Part shown: in pieces, positions 21,150 to 32,215 of the stretch | Numbering within the stretch: the stretch's first letter is position 1 | Layout: every line of letters begins with the position of its first letter | Assembly: GCA_001310555.1 (NCBI GenBank) | Contig: BAXO01000015.1 | Location: 12,246 to 76,245, forward strand | Direction: 5' to 3' | Length of the DNA: 64,000 nucleotides | Origin: Bacillus sp. JCM 19058 | GTDB taxonomy: Bacteria; Bacillota; Bacilli; Bacillales_H; Bacillaceae_D | The notes under the pieces: generated by a model | The model's input: the letters and a program-made list of their open reading frames with translations, nothing else | Told to the model about the DNA's origin: nothing | Databases searched by the model: none | Position numbers and translations under genes: made by a program

Positions 21150-23490
21150 TGCTAATGCAGACACGTGTTCACAAACCATTTGCGGTGATTATTCTAGCTT
21201 GTCTGTTCTCTTTCATCACACTTTTCACTTATGTCCATGCGGATGATGATGACGGTGACGAGCAGGAAGAAGCTACCGAGCAAACGGAAGCTGTTGGCGG
21301 AGGAGATGCTGTCGAGGAAGAGGAGGTCATTGGCGAACTCCCTCCTTTTCCAGATGAAAGTGAGCTGGAGCAAGTCGCGGAGAATGCAATGTTTATTTTG
21401 AAGGCCGATCGCGACACAGGGCACTTCATCGTTGAAAATAAACAGTCGGGTAAGCTGCTACGCTCATATCCTGATCCTGATACTTGGCGAGAGGAAGGAG
21501 CATCAGATGCTTGGAACGTTCATTTGCGGGCTCCGTTTATGTTTCGGTACGTTGAATTCAATGTCCGGCGCGACTTGCCAAAGCAGTCCAATTTCTTTAA
21601 CCAGCAAGGTGAAATCGCAGAATTTGAAGTGCTCGATAACGGGTTTAAAATTACGTATGAGCTACCGGCGTTAGGATTTATCATTCCTGTAGAAGTACTC
21701 CTTCATGAGGATTTTGTAGAAGCGACAATCGTCGGTGACGACATCATTGATGAGAAGCAAATGCCAGAAGAAGGGGAGGAAGGGGAAGAGGAAAACACCG
21801 GGTCTGATCCTATGGCACGCCTTGTCTCCTTAAGCTTATTCCCTTTCCTAGGGGCGGATACGTCCGATGAAGGCAATGGATACTTGCTCTTACCAGACGG
21901 CCCGGGGGCATTAGTTGAATTTAAAAATAACCGCGCCAGTACTTCTAGCTTTTACAGTGAAAGGGTATACGGTGATGATTATTCTTACAGTATGAGGCAG
22001 GATCTTTCGACGCGTAGCCCTGTTAAAATGCCGATTTTTGGAATCAAGTCGGGTGAAAATGCTTTTCTCGGAGTGATAGAGGAAGGTGCTCCGTATGCAA
22101 ATATTACGGCTTCTCCATCTCAATCATTAAGTCAATACAATTGGGTGACGGCCGAACATTTATTTCGCTTTAAGTTTTTCCAGCCGACGACTACTGACCA
22201 AAGAGAAGGGTTCTTTACGTATAGCCGAAACCTTGCCGGAACGGATCGAACGACACGCTACTATCTCCTCGATGGGGAGGACCCTGGCTATGTTGATATG
22301 GCGCAGCGGTATAGACAATACTTGATGGATGAACAAGGTCTCGAACGAAGGAATGTTGAGGAAGACCACCTTGCGCTTCATTTAAGCTTACTCGGTGGTG
22401 GCACCGAAGATGGTTTTCTGTGGGATACGTACCTTTCATTGACGACAACAGAGGAAGCTACGGAGATTGTCGATGAATTGAGCGGTCTCGGCGTCAATAA
22501 CATGGCGATTCAATACTTAGGCTGGCAAAGAGGCGGCTTCAGTAATTACGGCGGAAATTTCCCGGTCAGCAGAAAGCTCGGTGGAAACAACGGCATGGAA
22601 GAGTTCATCGAATTCGCACAGTCCAAAGGATTTTCCGTTTATTTGGATGGTCGTTCGTATTCATACAACAGTACGGGTCGAGACGGATTTAGAAGAACTC
22701 GTGACGGGCTTCGTGGACTCGGTAACGATATTATCGAATTCAGAGATTGGAGCGGAGACTATACATTTGTCAGCCCGCGGTTCATGCAAAACGTAATCAA
22801 CCGCGATTTGGATAGAGCCGAAGCTCTTGGGTTGATGGAATGGTGTTCGGTGAAGCGATTGGTACGTATTTAAATACGGACTTTAACGATCGTCATGCGG
22901 CCTCAAGATGGGAAACGAGGGATATTCAAGAAGGCGTGCTAGAGGAAACAAAAGACGTATTAGGAGGCGTCCATGCATCCTCAGGAAACTTTTATACGTT
23001 GAAGTACATTGAGCATATGCATGAGCTGTCGAATAGTTATTCGTACGATATGTTCGTCGATCAGACAGTACCTTTTGCACAAATCGCCTTGCACGGTCTC
23101 GTTTCTTATTCGTTTGAATACGCGAACATGAGTGGGGATTATACGAAAAATTTCTTGAACGGTATTGAGTACGGAGCGGAACCATCGTTCCTCGTCTCCT
23201 ACGCCGAAAGTCAAGAGTTACTTAAATCGAGAACGTTAAGACAATTTTATAGTACGTATTATAAGGATTGGGCAGCGGAAATTGTTGCGCAGTATGAGCG
23301 TTATAATGAAGCCCTTGGCGACGTTCAAGATCAATTTATCGTTGACCACCATCAACTAGCATCAGGAGTATTTGAAACAACGTATGAGGACGGGAAACGA
23401 ATAATCGTTAATTACAATGGAAGACCATACTCTGAAGATGGAATCAACGTAGAAGCCCATGACTTCACAGTGGTTAGAGGGGGCAAATGA
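21149..23490 (+). CDS. DUF5696-type secreted protein (frameshifted)
   Basis: About 780 residues with a signal peptide (FAVIILACLFSFITLFTYVHA) and a very acidic region (DDDDGDEQEEA). It resembles the DUF5696 proteins that sit in Bacillus and Paenibacillus carbohydrate ABC operons; the assignment is from memory of that operon type. The central part looks like a glycosidase-related barrel (MAIQYLGWQRGGFSNYGGNF, GFSVYLDGRSYSYN). One base is missing near 22838, after which the protein reads GMVFGEAIGTYLNTDFND. It could be a glycan-processing enzyme or a surface binding protein; no catalytic residues can be assigned safely. Confidence 0.68.
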
Positions 23491-23491
23491 C

Positions 23492-24359
23492 ATGAAAAAG
23501 AAAAAAACGGAGACTCAGCGGAAAAACGTTACGGTACATCGAAGGGTCATTGTTTATTGCCCCCTGGTTACTCGGGTTTACTATATTTTTAGCATTCCCG
23601 CTCCTTTTTTCTCTTTATATGAGCTTCCATACGGTCAGAATTCTTCCGACGAGAATGGACTACGAGTTTATCGGGTTTGATTACTTCAGAGAAATACTGT
23701 TTCAAAGCTCGACTCTCCAGGATGAATTAATCCCTTATTTTCAGGAAGTCATTATAATGGTACCGGTCATTCTCGTCTTCTCGCTTCTCATTGCGGTTTT
23801 ACTTAATCAGAAGCTGCGCGGGCGCTTCCTGTTCCGAGCGATATTCTTCCTGCCGGTCATTTTTACGACGGGATATCTATTGACGGAGTTCGTTACGCAA
23901 GGAGAAGGAAGTCTCGGCTTTCTTGAGCGCTTCGGCTTGGGAGAGTATTTAGATGCCTTTTTAGGGGACAGTGCCTGGGGGGAGCCGGTGATGCAAGTCT
24001 TGAACCGCTTCGTTCTTGTTCTCTGGTACTCGGGTGTGCAAATTCTTATCTTTTTAGCGGGGCGCCAAACGATTTCAGCCTCTGCCTATGAGGCAGCGCG
24101 GATTGATGGAGCCTCTCCATGGGAAGTGTTCTGGAAAATTACGCTGCCAGCGATGGCTCCGTTTATTTTACTAAACCTGATCTATACGGTAGTCGACATG
24201 TTTACCTTCCCGTTCAACCCGGTCATACAGTTAATCGGTGAAGGAAATTACGGGTATGATAGCGCATTGGCATGGATTTACTTCATGATTATTGTTATCT
24301 TTTTAAGCATCGTCATGTTGATTTACATGAGACTAAATCGGACGCGCAACGCAACGTGA
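23492..24359 (+). CDS. Sugar ABC transporter permease 2, MalF type (frameshifted)
   Basis: First subunit of a second permease pair in the operon. ATG 23492 gives MKKKKTETQRK; removing one A from the A5 run near 23523 gives TLRYIEGSLFIAPWLLGFTI and the rest of a six-helix permease. EAA loop: SAYEAARIDGASPWEVFWKI. The operon has two permease pairs but one ATPase and one obvious binding protein; the orphan binding proteins elsewhere in the cluster are possible partners for this second pair. Confidence 0.87.
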
Positions 24360-24379
24360 GGAGATAGGAGGGATGAATA

Positions 24380-25359
24380 TTGAATGCCAAAATTGAAACG
24401 ATCCGAAACAGACTAAATCCGAATAATCGTTCTTTTTTTGAAGCGGCAAACGAAGAAAGTACAGTATACTGTTTTAGGAAGAGAAGTGAATGATGGCTTA
24501 ATCTTCAAATTGTTTATGTATACCATTTTCATCGCGACTTCCTATATTTACTTGAATCCAATTTTATCAATGATTTCAAAGATGGTGATGAGTCCGAGGG
24601 ATCTGATTGACCCGACAGTCACGTGGATTCCCTCGAGCCTTTATCTCGATCATTTATCGACCGCGTGGAGCTTGTTGAAATATCCACAGGCATTCACGAT
24701 TAGTATCATCGTCACATTGTTAGTATCCGTATTCCATTGCATTTCGTGTGGCTTTGCCGGATACGCTATGGCACGTCTCGATTTTCCGTTTAAGAAGGTT
24801 GTCTTTGGCTTATTGCTGCTAGCCTTCATCATTCCACCGCAGGTCATTATTTTGCCGACCATTATTGCTTACACGAATCTGGGATTACAAAATTCACTCA
24901 TAACGCTAGTGATTCCCTCGATTTTAGGCTTTGGGGTCAAAGGTTCATTGTTTGTCATTATTTATCGGCAATTTTTTTATGACCCAACCGAAAGAGCTGG
25001 AGGAGGCGGCAAGAATTGACGGCGCCAACGCCTTTAAGTTTTATTGGAAAGTTATGTTTCCGCTAGCTAAGCCAGCGATATTAGTTGTGTTTTTGTTCTC
25101 CTTCGTTTGGACGTGGAATGATACGTATTATCCGCGGATGTTCCTAACGGCGGCGACGGAAGTACCGATTGCCATGGAGATGCTACGGCTTGATACGAGC
25201 ATTTCGAGCTTTGTTGAGTCTGCTCAAATTCCAGAATATACGGCTGAAGCCATTAAGATGGCAGCGAGCTTTCTTGCTTTACTGCCACCATTGCTCATCT
25301 TTTTCTTTGCGCAGCGCTGGTTTGTTGAAAGTGTTGAGCGTACCGGGCTGGTGGAATAA
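24380..25359 (+). CDS. Sugar ABC transporter permease 2, MalG type (frameshifted)
   Basis: Last gene of the operon. TTG 24380 follows ATAGGAGGG. The N-terminus reads MNAKIETIRNRLNPNNRSF; T7 at 24433-24439 and T7 at 24972-24978 each have one base too many. Repair gives LKRQTKKVQYTVLGREVNDG, the membrane helices, and the EAA loop ELEEAARIDGANAFKFYWKV. The transcript ends at the terminator 22 bases downstream. Confidence 0.88.
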
Positions 25360-25380
25360 AAGTTTGTTTTGTAAAAGCTA

Positions 25381-25419
25381 CCTAAACTGCATATTTCTAG
25401 TGCAGTTTAGGTTTTTTTT
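25381..25419 (+). terminator. Rho-independent terminator of the glycan operon
   Basis: A perfect 11-bp stem, CCTAAACTGCA (25381-25391) with TGCAGTTTAGG (25401-25411), a 9-base loop, and T8 at 25412-25419. It is the clearest intrinsic terminator in the window and marks the end of the 12938-25359 operon. Confidence 0.93.
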
Positions 25420-25449
25420 AAAAGAAATTCCAACTGGATAATGAGAGCG

Positions 25450-26293
25450 ATGAGGAAGATGCCGATCCAAAAATGGCCGTGCTTTATTACTTGTCATTAT
25501 GGCGGCTTGTACGAAGGATGAAGCAAATACAGCCGGTGCATTTAACGAATCTGGAGGCAAGAAGGAGGAGACTAAATTGACAAATTCGAAGGCGAGTAAC
25601 GAAAAGGAAGGCTGGACATTGACGTTTGAGGATACATTTGAAGGGGAGCAGCTCGATCCAACTAAATGGGCCCATGCTCCCGAATGGGAACGGCACGATG
25701 GTCAATGGTCGAATCAGGAAGACCTTTCTGGACGGAGCCGGTCATTTAATTATTCAAATAAGTGAAAGAGACGGCAGCTATTATTCAGGAGCGATTCGCT
25801 CTAAAGACATATTTGAGCAAGCATTCGGTTACTATGAGATGCGTGCCCAGCTACCAAAGGAAGAAGGCTTCTGGACCGCCTTTTGGTTAATGCGGACTCC
25901 GTGCACGATGTTGGGGATGAGGGAAGAGATGGAACAGAAATTGATATTGTCGAAACCCCCTTCGCAAAGCAGAGCAAGATTCAGCACGCCTTACACTGGG
26001 ACGGGTACGGGCCAGAACATAAAAGTGCAGGAAAAGAGGTTCATATACCAGGAGTATACGATGGCTTTCATACTTTCGCGTTAGAATGGAATGAACACGA
26101 ATACGTTTTTTATGTCGATGGACAAGAAACTTGGCGCACGTCTGCCGGTGGGGTTTCTCAAGTACCATCGTATATAAAAGTCACCGCAGAAGTAGGCTCA
26201 TGGGGTGGAGATATTAGCAAGGCAACCTTGCCAGCGCAGCTAATCGTAGACTATGTTCGCGTCTATGAGAAAACGAAGCCGGACGCCCGTTAA
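25450..26293 (+). CDS. GH16 beta-glucanase-type lipoprotein (frameshifted)
   Basis: Family 16 enzymes hydrolyse beta-1,3/1,4-glucans, agars or related polymers. The catalytic strand GTEIDIVET (E-I-D-x-x-E) is present, preceded by SGAIRSKDIFEQAFGYYEMR and FWTAFWLM and followed by HTFALEWNEHEYVFYVDGQ. A lipoprotein signal (ALLLVIMAAC) appears if one A is removed from the A5 run near 25468; further frame changes lie near 25735 and 25893. The mature enzyme of about 260 residues is a single catalytic domain. It lies just beyond the operon terminator and no strong promoter or ribosome site is visible, so its expression is unclear. Confidence 0.82.
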
Positions 26294-26737
26294 TGAAAAG
26301 GTCTGAGCTATGACAGTAGAAAAAAAGCGATAGCTGAAGGGGAGGCTCTGCTAACCGGGTGAAGCGAATAATAGGAAATGTAACGAAGCAACGCGTGTAT
26401 ATCTGGGGCAGTAAGAACAAACTTGCTTACGAATAACTGGTTAATAAATAACATACGGAACTGCAACTAGGCGACTAACGAAAAAAAAGATAGAAATTGC
26501 ATTTACGGACTCGTTATCTTTTGCGACGTGCTTTATCAAAAGGATAGCTTGGCAACTGCCGTATATGAAATGTTTTTCAATAAGTGGTAAGACCATAATA
26601 TAATATATTCCGCAAATAGACGATGATGTTGAAAGGAAGCTAGGACAAAACAACTTTTGAAGTAAGGGTAGTAGAGGGAGCTTTAATAGATGTATCAAGG
26701 CTTTATGGCAAGATATTCTCAATAAGGAGCGGATGAC
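26294..26737. other. Intergenic region, 444 bp, no gene seen
   Basis: No coding frame with a ribosome site or recognisable protein was found on either strand. It must contain the sialidase promoter. AAGGAG at 26724-26729 is the ribosome site of that gene. No inverted repeat or TTCACA box like those upstream of other units was noticed here. Confidence 0.4.
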
Positions 26738-28079
26738 ATGCCAACGATTGAAACGCAAGCAATTTTTTTATCCGAATTACGCCGGGTCGAAGGCTTATCG
26801 AATTCCGTCTATGATTACGACGGTCAAAGGAACGATTATTGCTGGAATCGATGCTCGGATCGCGGATCAAACAGACAATCCGAACCAAATTGATACGACT
26901 ATTCGAAGAAGCGAGGATAATGGAAAAACTTGGGGCCCGGTGCAGAAGTTAGTGTCATTTGCTGGTGAAGGATTGGACGGCGCTGCAGCGATCGATACGG
27001 CGCTGTTACAGGACGAAGAAACAGAGACTATATTTATAATTTACTGTCACACGCCAGGTGGGATCGGTCTATGGCAAAGTGAGCCTGGGATTGGTTTTGA
27101 TGCTGAAGGGCGCAGGAAGCTTTATGATCGCGACGGTCATTTGTTTTTACTAGAGAAAGGCGGCGAAGTGATTGATGCAAGAGGAAATCAAACAAACTAT
27201 CATATCGATGCGAAAGGCTTCGTGTTCAATGACGGTGAGCCTCAAGGAAATATTTATTATAAAAAAGGCGTCGATCCTAATGAAAGCTTGCTAGAAGCAC
27301 GAACGTCGTTTTTACAAATTATCGAAAGCAATGATGACGGGCAAACGTGGTCGAAGCCAAGAGACCTGAATGAAATGGTGAAAGAGGACTGGATGCGCTT
27401 TATCGGAGCCGGCCCTGGCCGTGGCCTTCAATTAAAGCACGGCGAAAAAAAAGGGCGTCTGTTATTTCCAATTTACTTTTCCAATGCAGCGGGGCATTTA
27501 TCATGTGCTTGCGTGTACAGCGATGATCATGGCGTGACATGGAAGCGAGGGGAATCGCCGAACGATGGGAGGAAGCTGGACGGTGACGTTTTGTCAGCGA
27601 AGACAATTTCTGAAGGGAAGCACTACTTGACAGAATCGCAGGTGATCGAATTACCGACAGGCGAGCTAAAATATTTTCTCAGAAATCATTACGGCTTGCA
27701 AAGGACCGCCATGACGTGCAGTACGGATGGATGCGAGACATGGGGCGATGTAACCTTCGAGCGGGAGCTAGTTGATCCGATTTGTCAATCCACTGTTATC
27801 GTTTATCCAGATCAAGGTGATGGAAAAACGCGTGTGTTATTTGCGAATCCGAATGATGAGAAGAAAAGGGTTCGAGGTACGGTCCGCCTGAGTGAGGACG
27901 GGGGTAAGACGTGGCCGTACAGTAAAGTCATTGAGGAAGGACATTACGGTTATTCCTGTTTGACGGTGTTAACGAACGGGGCAATCGGCATCCTATTCGA
28001 ACGTATTTACGATCACTCAGACTGGAACAACATGGATATTCAATTCGGAACGTTTACACTGGATTGGCTGAAATCGTAG
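26738..28079 (+). CDS. Exo-alpha-sialidase, GH33 type (one N-terminal frameshift)
   Basis: Sialidases release terminal sialic acids from glycans. The protein has the N-terminal Arg motif YRIPSM, the Asp-rich strand GIDARIADQ, and five Asp-box (BNR) repeats: SEDNGKTWG, SNDDGQTWS, SDDHGVTWK, STDGCETWG and SEDGGKTWP. The body is one frame; the start is best placed at ATG 26738 after AAGGAG, with one base removed from T7 at 26763-26769, giving MPTIETQAIFYPNYAGSKAYRIPS. No signal peptide is seen, so it may be cytosolic and act on imported oligosaccharides. About 447 residues. Confidence 0.86.
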
Positions 28080-28180
28080 CTAATTATTGTACAATTGTTA
28101 TAGTCTGATGGATTCGATGAAAAGGAAGTTCGACTAATAGTGCCAGCTACTATAAAAGTGTCGAAAAGCATTCAACGGGC

Positions 28181-28214
28181 AAAAAAACCGCAAGGATCGT
28201 CCTGCGGTTTTTTA
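28181..28214. terminator. Bidirectional terminator between sialidase and Nudix genes
   Basis: An A7 tract, a stem CCGCA/TGCGG with AGGA/TCCT inside, and a T6 tract form a symmetric hairpin. It serves the plus-strand sialidase and the minus-strand Nudix gene, which ends inside the T-tract at 28212. Confidence 0.85.
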
Positions 28215-28711
28215 GTTGTCGATCCGATAACCCATTTCTTTTAAATAAAAAAAGGATTCCAGCCCGATCGACATTCGAAAATTGAAGCGGGTCATCGAGC
28301 ATCATGTTAGCTAGTTCACTAATTTCGATCCATCGAATATCCTTAGTACCGTCACCGCTTTTCACTAGTTGACCCTCTGCCTTGCAACGGAAATAGAGTC
28401 CCATGGAATCTATCGGGCCTTTGACTGTCTGGTATGCTGCAAATGGCTTAATACACTCTACGACAAAGTCCGGATCCATTCCATATGTACTGAGCGCGCT
28501 TTCTTCTCCTTCTATTTCGGTCAGGTTTAATCCTGTTTCCTCTTTTACCTCTCTCTTTAAGGCCGCTACAATTGATTCATACTCTTCTATACAACCACCG
28601 GGCAGTTCTAAACGTAGAGGTTCATTCGGTTTGTTTCTAGTCTGCAGCAAAATGAGAGACGATGCCTTCTCCTTTTTTTTCTATCATCGCTCTTGCGTTA
28701 ACATAAAACAT
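28212..28711 (-). CDS. Nudix hydrolase (frameshifted at both ends)
   Basis: The Nudix box fits the pattern G-x5-E-x7-REU-x-EE-x-G-U exactly: GCIEEYESIVAALKREV, then KEETGL. The start ATG 28711 follows GAAGGAGG. Removing one base from T8 at 28673-28680 joins MFYVNARAMIEKKEKASS to LILLQTRNKP. Removing one from A7 at 28247-28253 gives the ending FYLKEMGYRIDN and the stop at 28212. About 165 residues. It hydrolyses a nucleoside diphosphate-linked substrate that cannot be named from sequence. Confidence 0.85.
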
Positions 28712-28942
28712 AATGCGCCTCCTTCATAATGATTTGAAAAGTAGCTGAAAGTGGGGAGAGGAGCCTTTGCAGCAAAAGGGGCAATGCTTCTGCTTAGCGG
28801 GGGTGCTTTCCGGTTGGGCCAGACTCATGACTCATTCCTATTCGAATGCATTTGCTCTAGGCACCAACCGATTAGAAGAGCACCCATCATCGTGCAGATC
28901 GTCCCTTTTTATTATTGTGATATAAACCGTTCAAAAAGGCTA

Positions 28943-30898
28943 TCAGATCCCTGTTTCATGAATCCAGACGAGCATTTCGCCAGGCTCACGGTTACACCAA
29001 GCGTAATAAGGAATAGCTGTCACCTCGGTTTTTACCTTGTTGGCTGGAGCTGGTTGATAGAGCTTCTCGGACCATCGCGCTTCATCGGCTCGTAATGCAT
29101 CGCCTTTGATAGTAACGACACCACCGAGCAGGTCAGTGGCGAACTCAGCTCGCAGATTTGCCCGTGTTGGCAGGCTAATATTCGGTAAACCTGCTCCATT
29201 GTCTGTCTCCTCCAAGCAGTAGACGATCGGACCGCGCTGCAGGGCGACTCGATTGGCATTTGTACGCACGTTTGGATTCGCCTTCATTCGCTGAACCTCC
29301 ATAGTAAAATGCCATTTGATCCGATCCCCGTCTTTCCATTTACGAGTCAAGTAAACATAGCCTTGCTTGCTAAGCTTTTCAATAGATATTGGCTCATCAT
29401 TAATCGTTAGCGTCGCTTGCGAACACCAGCCAGGTACCCTTAACGCCAGCGTAAATTCGCTCGCTGTTTCTAAAAGAACGTCTAACGTAATATCGCCGTT
29501 CCAAGGATAATTGGTTGTCTGCTTTAATTTTACTAAAGTATTACCAATTGTTAGCTCTGATTCATTGCCGATATAAAGATGAACAAACGCCTGATGTTCG
29601 TCGGCCGAATAAATATAATGGCCGATGGAACTAATCAGCCTGGCCAGATTAGGGGGGCAGCAGGCACAGCTAAACCATTTCTGACGTTCCGGCTTGACAT
29701 GCTTCTTGTCATTCCGGATTTCGCAGGACTGTGGCCAAACCTCTAACGGATTAACGTAAAAGAATCGTTTACCGTCGAGATCCATTCCGCTAATTGTTCC
29801 GTTGTAGAGTGCCCGCTCCATCACATCAGCATAGTCGCTCCTTGCTTCAAGCTGCAGCATTCGTCTTGCCCAAAAAACGAGTCCGATTGAGGCACAGGTT
29901 TCCGTATAGCACGTGTCGTTTGGCAAGTCGTAATCGAATGTAAACGCTTCGCCGTATTCGCTCGAGCCGATTCCCCCTGTAATGTACATTTGCCGTTTCG
30001 TCACGTTTTGCCAAAGCCTTTCGCAAGCGGCCTTCAGCAAATGGTCATCGGTTTCGGCAGCTAGATCGGCCATTGCTGAGTACATATAGACGGCACGCAC
30101 AGAGTGACCTACCGCTTCCTCCTGAGCCCGAACGTGCTGATGGGCTTGATGGTAGCTGTAGACGCCATGCTTGTTATTACGCCACCAGGAGGGTCTCTCT
30201 TCGCCCCTCTTTTTCTTTTCGCCGTCGAAGAAATGGGGCTGTTTCCCACGTTCATCGATAAAGAATTGGCTTAAGCTCAAATAGGCCTCTTTGCCAGTGA
30301 CGCGATAAAGCTTAACTAAAGCCAGCTCGATTTCCTGATGGCCGTCATAGCCTTGCAGCTGCCCTTCACCTGTTCCGAATACGCTGGCGATATAGTCGGC
30401 AAACGCAGACACGATCTCTAGGAATTTTCGCTTTCCTGTTACTTGATAATAGGCAACAGCCGCCTCGATTAAATGACCGGCGCAGTAGAGCTCATGCTGA
30501 TCGCGCAAATTTGTCCATCGATTTTCCGGTTCTTTCACGGTGAAAAAGGTATTAATATAGCCATCATTTTGCTGGGCTCTACCGATTAAATCAATAACAG
30601 CATCAGCCGTTTTTTTCCAACTGCTCATCGGGGTCATTTGCCAGACTGTACGCCACTGCCTCCAGCCACTTTGCTACGTCGCTGTCTTGGAAGACAAAGC
30701 CGTGAAAGTCACCGGTCTCTTCTCCAGCAGCAATTTTAAAATTTTTAATCGCGTGGCTTGGGGCTGCGTCCGGAATTTGATCATTGAGCGCCCTCCATTG
30801 ATAAGGAATCACCTCATCTCGATTACATCCATATACGTTCTCCAAAACTGATCGTCTACTCGCACATGTTTAATATTAGGGTCAAACGTATTCGGCAT
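28943..30898 (-). CDS. GH127 family enzyme (beta-L-arabinofuranosidase type), frameshifted
   Basis: The (alpha/alpha)6-barrel enzyme of about 650 residues carries the family signature: MYITGGIGSSEYGEAF, the acid/base-containing CYTETCAS, and the cysteine nucleophile/zinc-ligand motif CACCPPN. ATG 30898 follows GAGGTGGGG and gives MPNTFDPNIKHVRVDDQFW. A missing C near 30818 and one extra base in T7 at 30610-30616 break the frame. No signal peptide. Known members remove beta-L-arabinofuranose from plant glycoproteins, but the family is broad. It is transcribed away from an AraC gene, its likely regulator. Confidence 0.88.
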
Positions 30899-30962
30899 AA
30901 AAAATCCCCACCTCATCATTTTTTACAATCTCGTTTGCCGACAGTCCATGAGAGGACACACC

Positions 30963-30976
30963 ATTCTACGTAGAAT
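30963..30976. promoter_or_regulatory. 14-bp perfect palindrome in the GH127/araC divergent intergenic region
   Basis: ATTCTACGTAGAAT is self-complementary and lies between divergent genes. It could be an operator for either direction. AraC proteins usually bind direct repeats, so the binding protein is unclear. Confidence 0.35.
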
Positions 30977-31186
30977 TTTTACATGCATAGAATCTCGTTG
31001 ACGTTTTACGGCTTCTCTTTCTAAAACGGGTTGACTTCTTAATTATAGCAAGCAGCAGTAGAAAAGACGGTAGCTGCAAAGCATATTAGGTAGACAAAAC
31101 CGACTATTTATCTGCTGATTTCTCCAACTGTCATGCGAGTTATAAAGTAAAATAATAAATAATCTAAGGACAAGGGAGTGAGATGG

Positions 31187-32084
31187 ATGTATTATTTTAA
31201 GACAAATACCGATGTTCCGCTCGAATTTATTTCCGCCGGCCAGTTCGTATCGAATAGAGAGTGGGTTCACTCGAAACGCAATTTGGATAGCTATGTCGCC
31301 ATTGTCGGTGTGGATGAAACTCTTTATATAGCACAGGAAAGCGAGCAATATGAAGTAAAGCCAGGCGACGTACTGTTTTTGTTACCCAATCATGTCCATT
31401 GGGGTTATAAGCCCTGTCAGTCTGGCCTTTCTTATTATTGGTTCCATTTTTATTGTCCAAGGAATGTACAATTCATTGAGGCATCGACAATACATCGAGA
31501 AGTAAAGGAAATGCGTTCAAATCCCTACCCCCTTGAAAAAAGCAATACGGCCATTTATATTCCCGTTTACTCGACCCCAAAACATGTCGAGAGAATTCAG
31601 ATCTTGTTTACACAGCTATTGGACATCTCGAGAGCCAATTACTATAACAATCGAGTGACTGATTATTTGGCCACGTTGCTGTTGATTGAGTTGTCGGAGC
31701 AGACGATTACGAATTTTTATACCTCTTTTGAAAAAAATGAATGTTGAAAAGAAGCTGGCTGCTATCTTGGAATGGATTCGTGTCCATGCTTTGGGGGACG
31801 TATCAGTAAGTTCGATTGCAAGACAGTTTAATTATAATCGCGACTATTTAACACGTTATTTTAAAAAGGAAGTTGGAATGAGCATTCAGGAATATATTCA
31901 TCATCAGAAGCTGTCCAAAGCAAAGTATTTACTAACGAGTACGAATGCCAATATTAAAACAGTGGCCGATGCCGTTGGCATTCATGATGAAAAATATTTT
32001 ATGCGGCTTTTTAAGAAATACGAAAAAGTGACTCCGACCGAATTCAGGAAAGCTTACTATCGCACCCATATGAACAATAAATGA
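31187..32084 (+). CDS. AraC-family regulator with cupin sensor domain (frameshifted)
   Basis: The N-terminal 150 residues form a cupin-like ligand domain (EQYEVKPGDVLFLLPNHVHWG). The C-terminal 100 form the two-helix-turn-helix AraC DNA-binding domain (VSSIARQFNYNRDYLTRYFK, then VADAVGIHDEKYFMRLFKKY). Taking one base from A7 at 31731-31737 joins them (FEKMNVEKKLA). ATG 31187 or GTG 31178 are both possible starts after AAGGG. It lies between the GH127 gene and the transporter genes that follow and probably controls one or both. Confidence 0.87.
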
Positions 32085-32160
32085 GCGTTTTCTGCAAGCA
32101 TCGGGGAATCAAGTAAAAGCTCCACGCCAAATGACTTTATCTTTTCAATGAAGCTTCAGC

Positions 32161-32209
32161 GACTCAAGCGAGCTTCTTTATCTATAAGAAGAGGAAGCCC
32201 GCTTGAGTC
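32161..32209 (-). terminator. Long imperfect inverted repeat between araC and permease genes
   Basis: GACTCAAGC at 32161 pairs with GCTTGAGTC at 32201, with further imperfect pairing (AGCTTCTT/AAGAGGAAGC) inside. It lies between convergent genes, just past the minus-strand permease stop. Confidence 0.6.
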
Positions 32210-32215
32210 ATCCAT

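Noticed and set aside
26441..26758. 105-codon minus-strand frame overlapping the sialidase start
   Set aside because: It overlaps the ribosome site and start of the sialidase gene on the other strand and has no motif.
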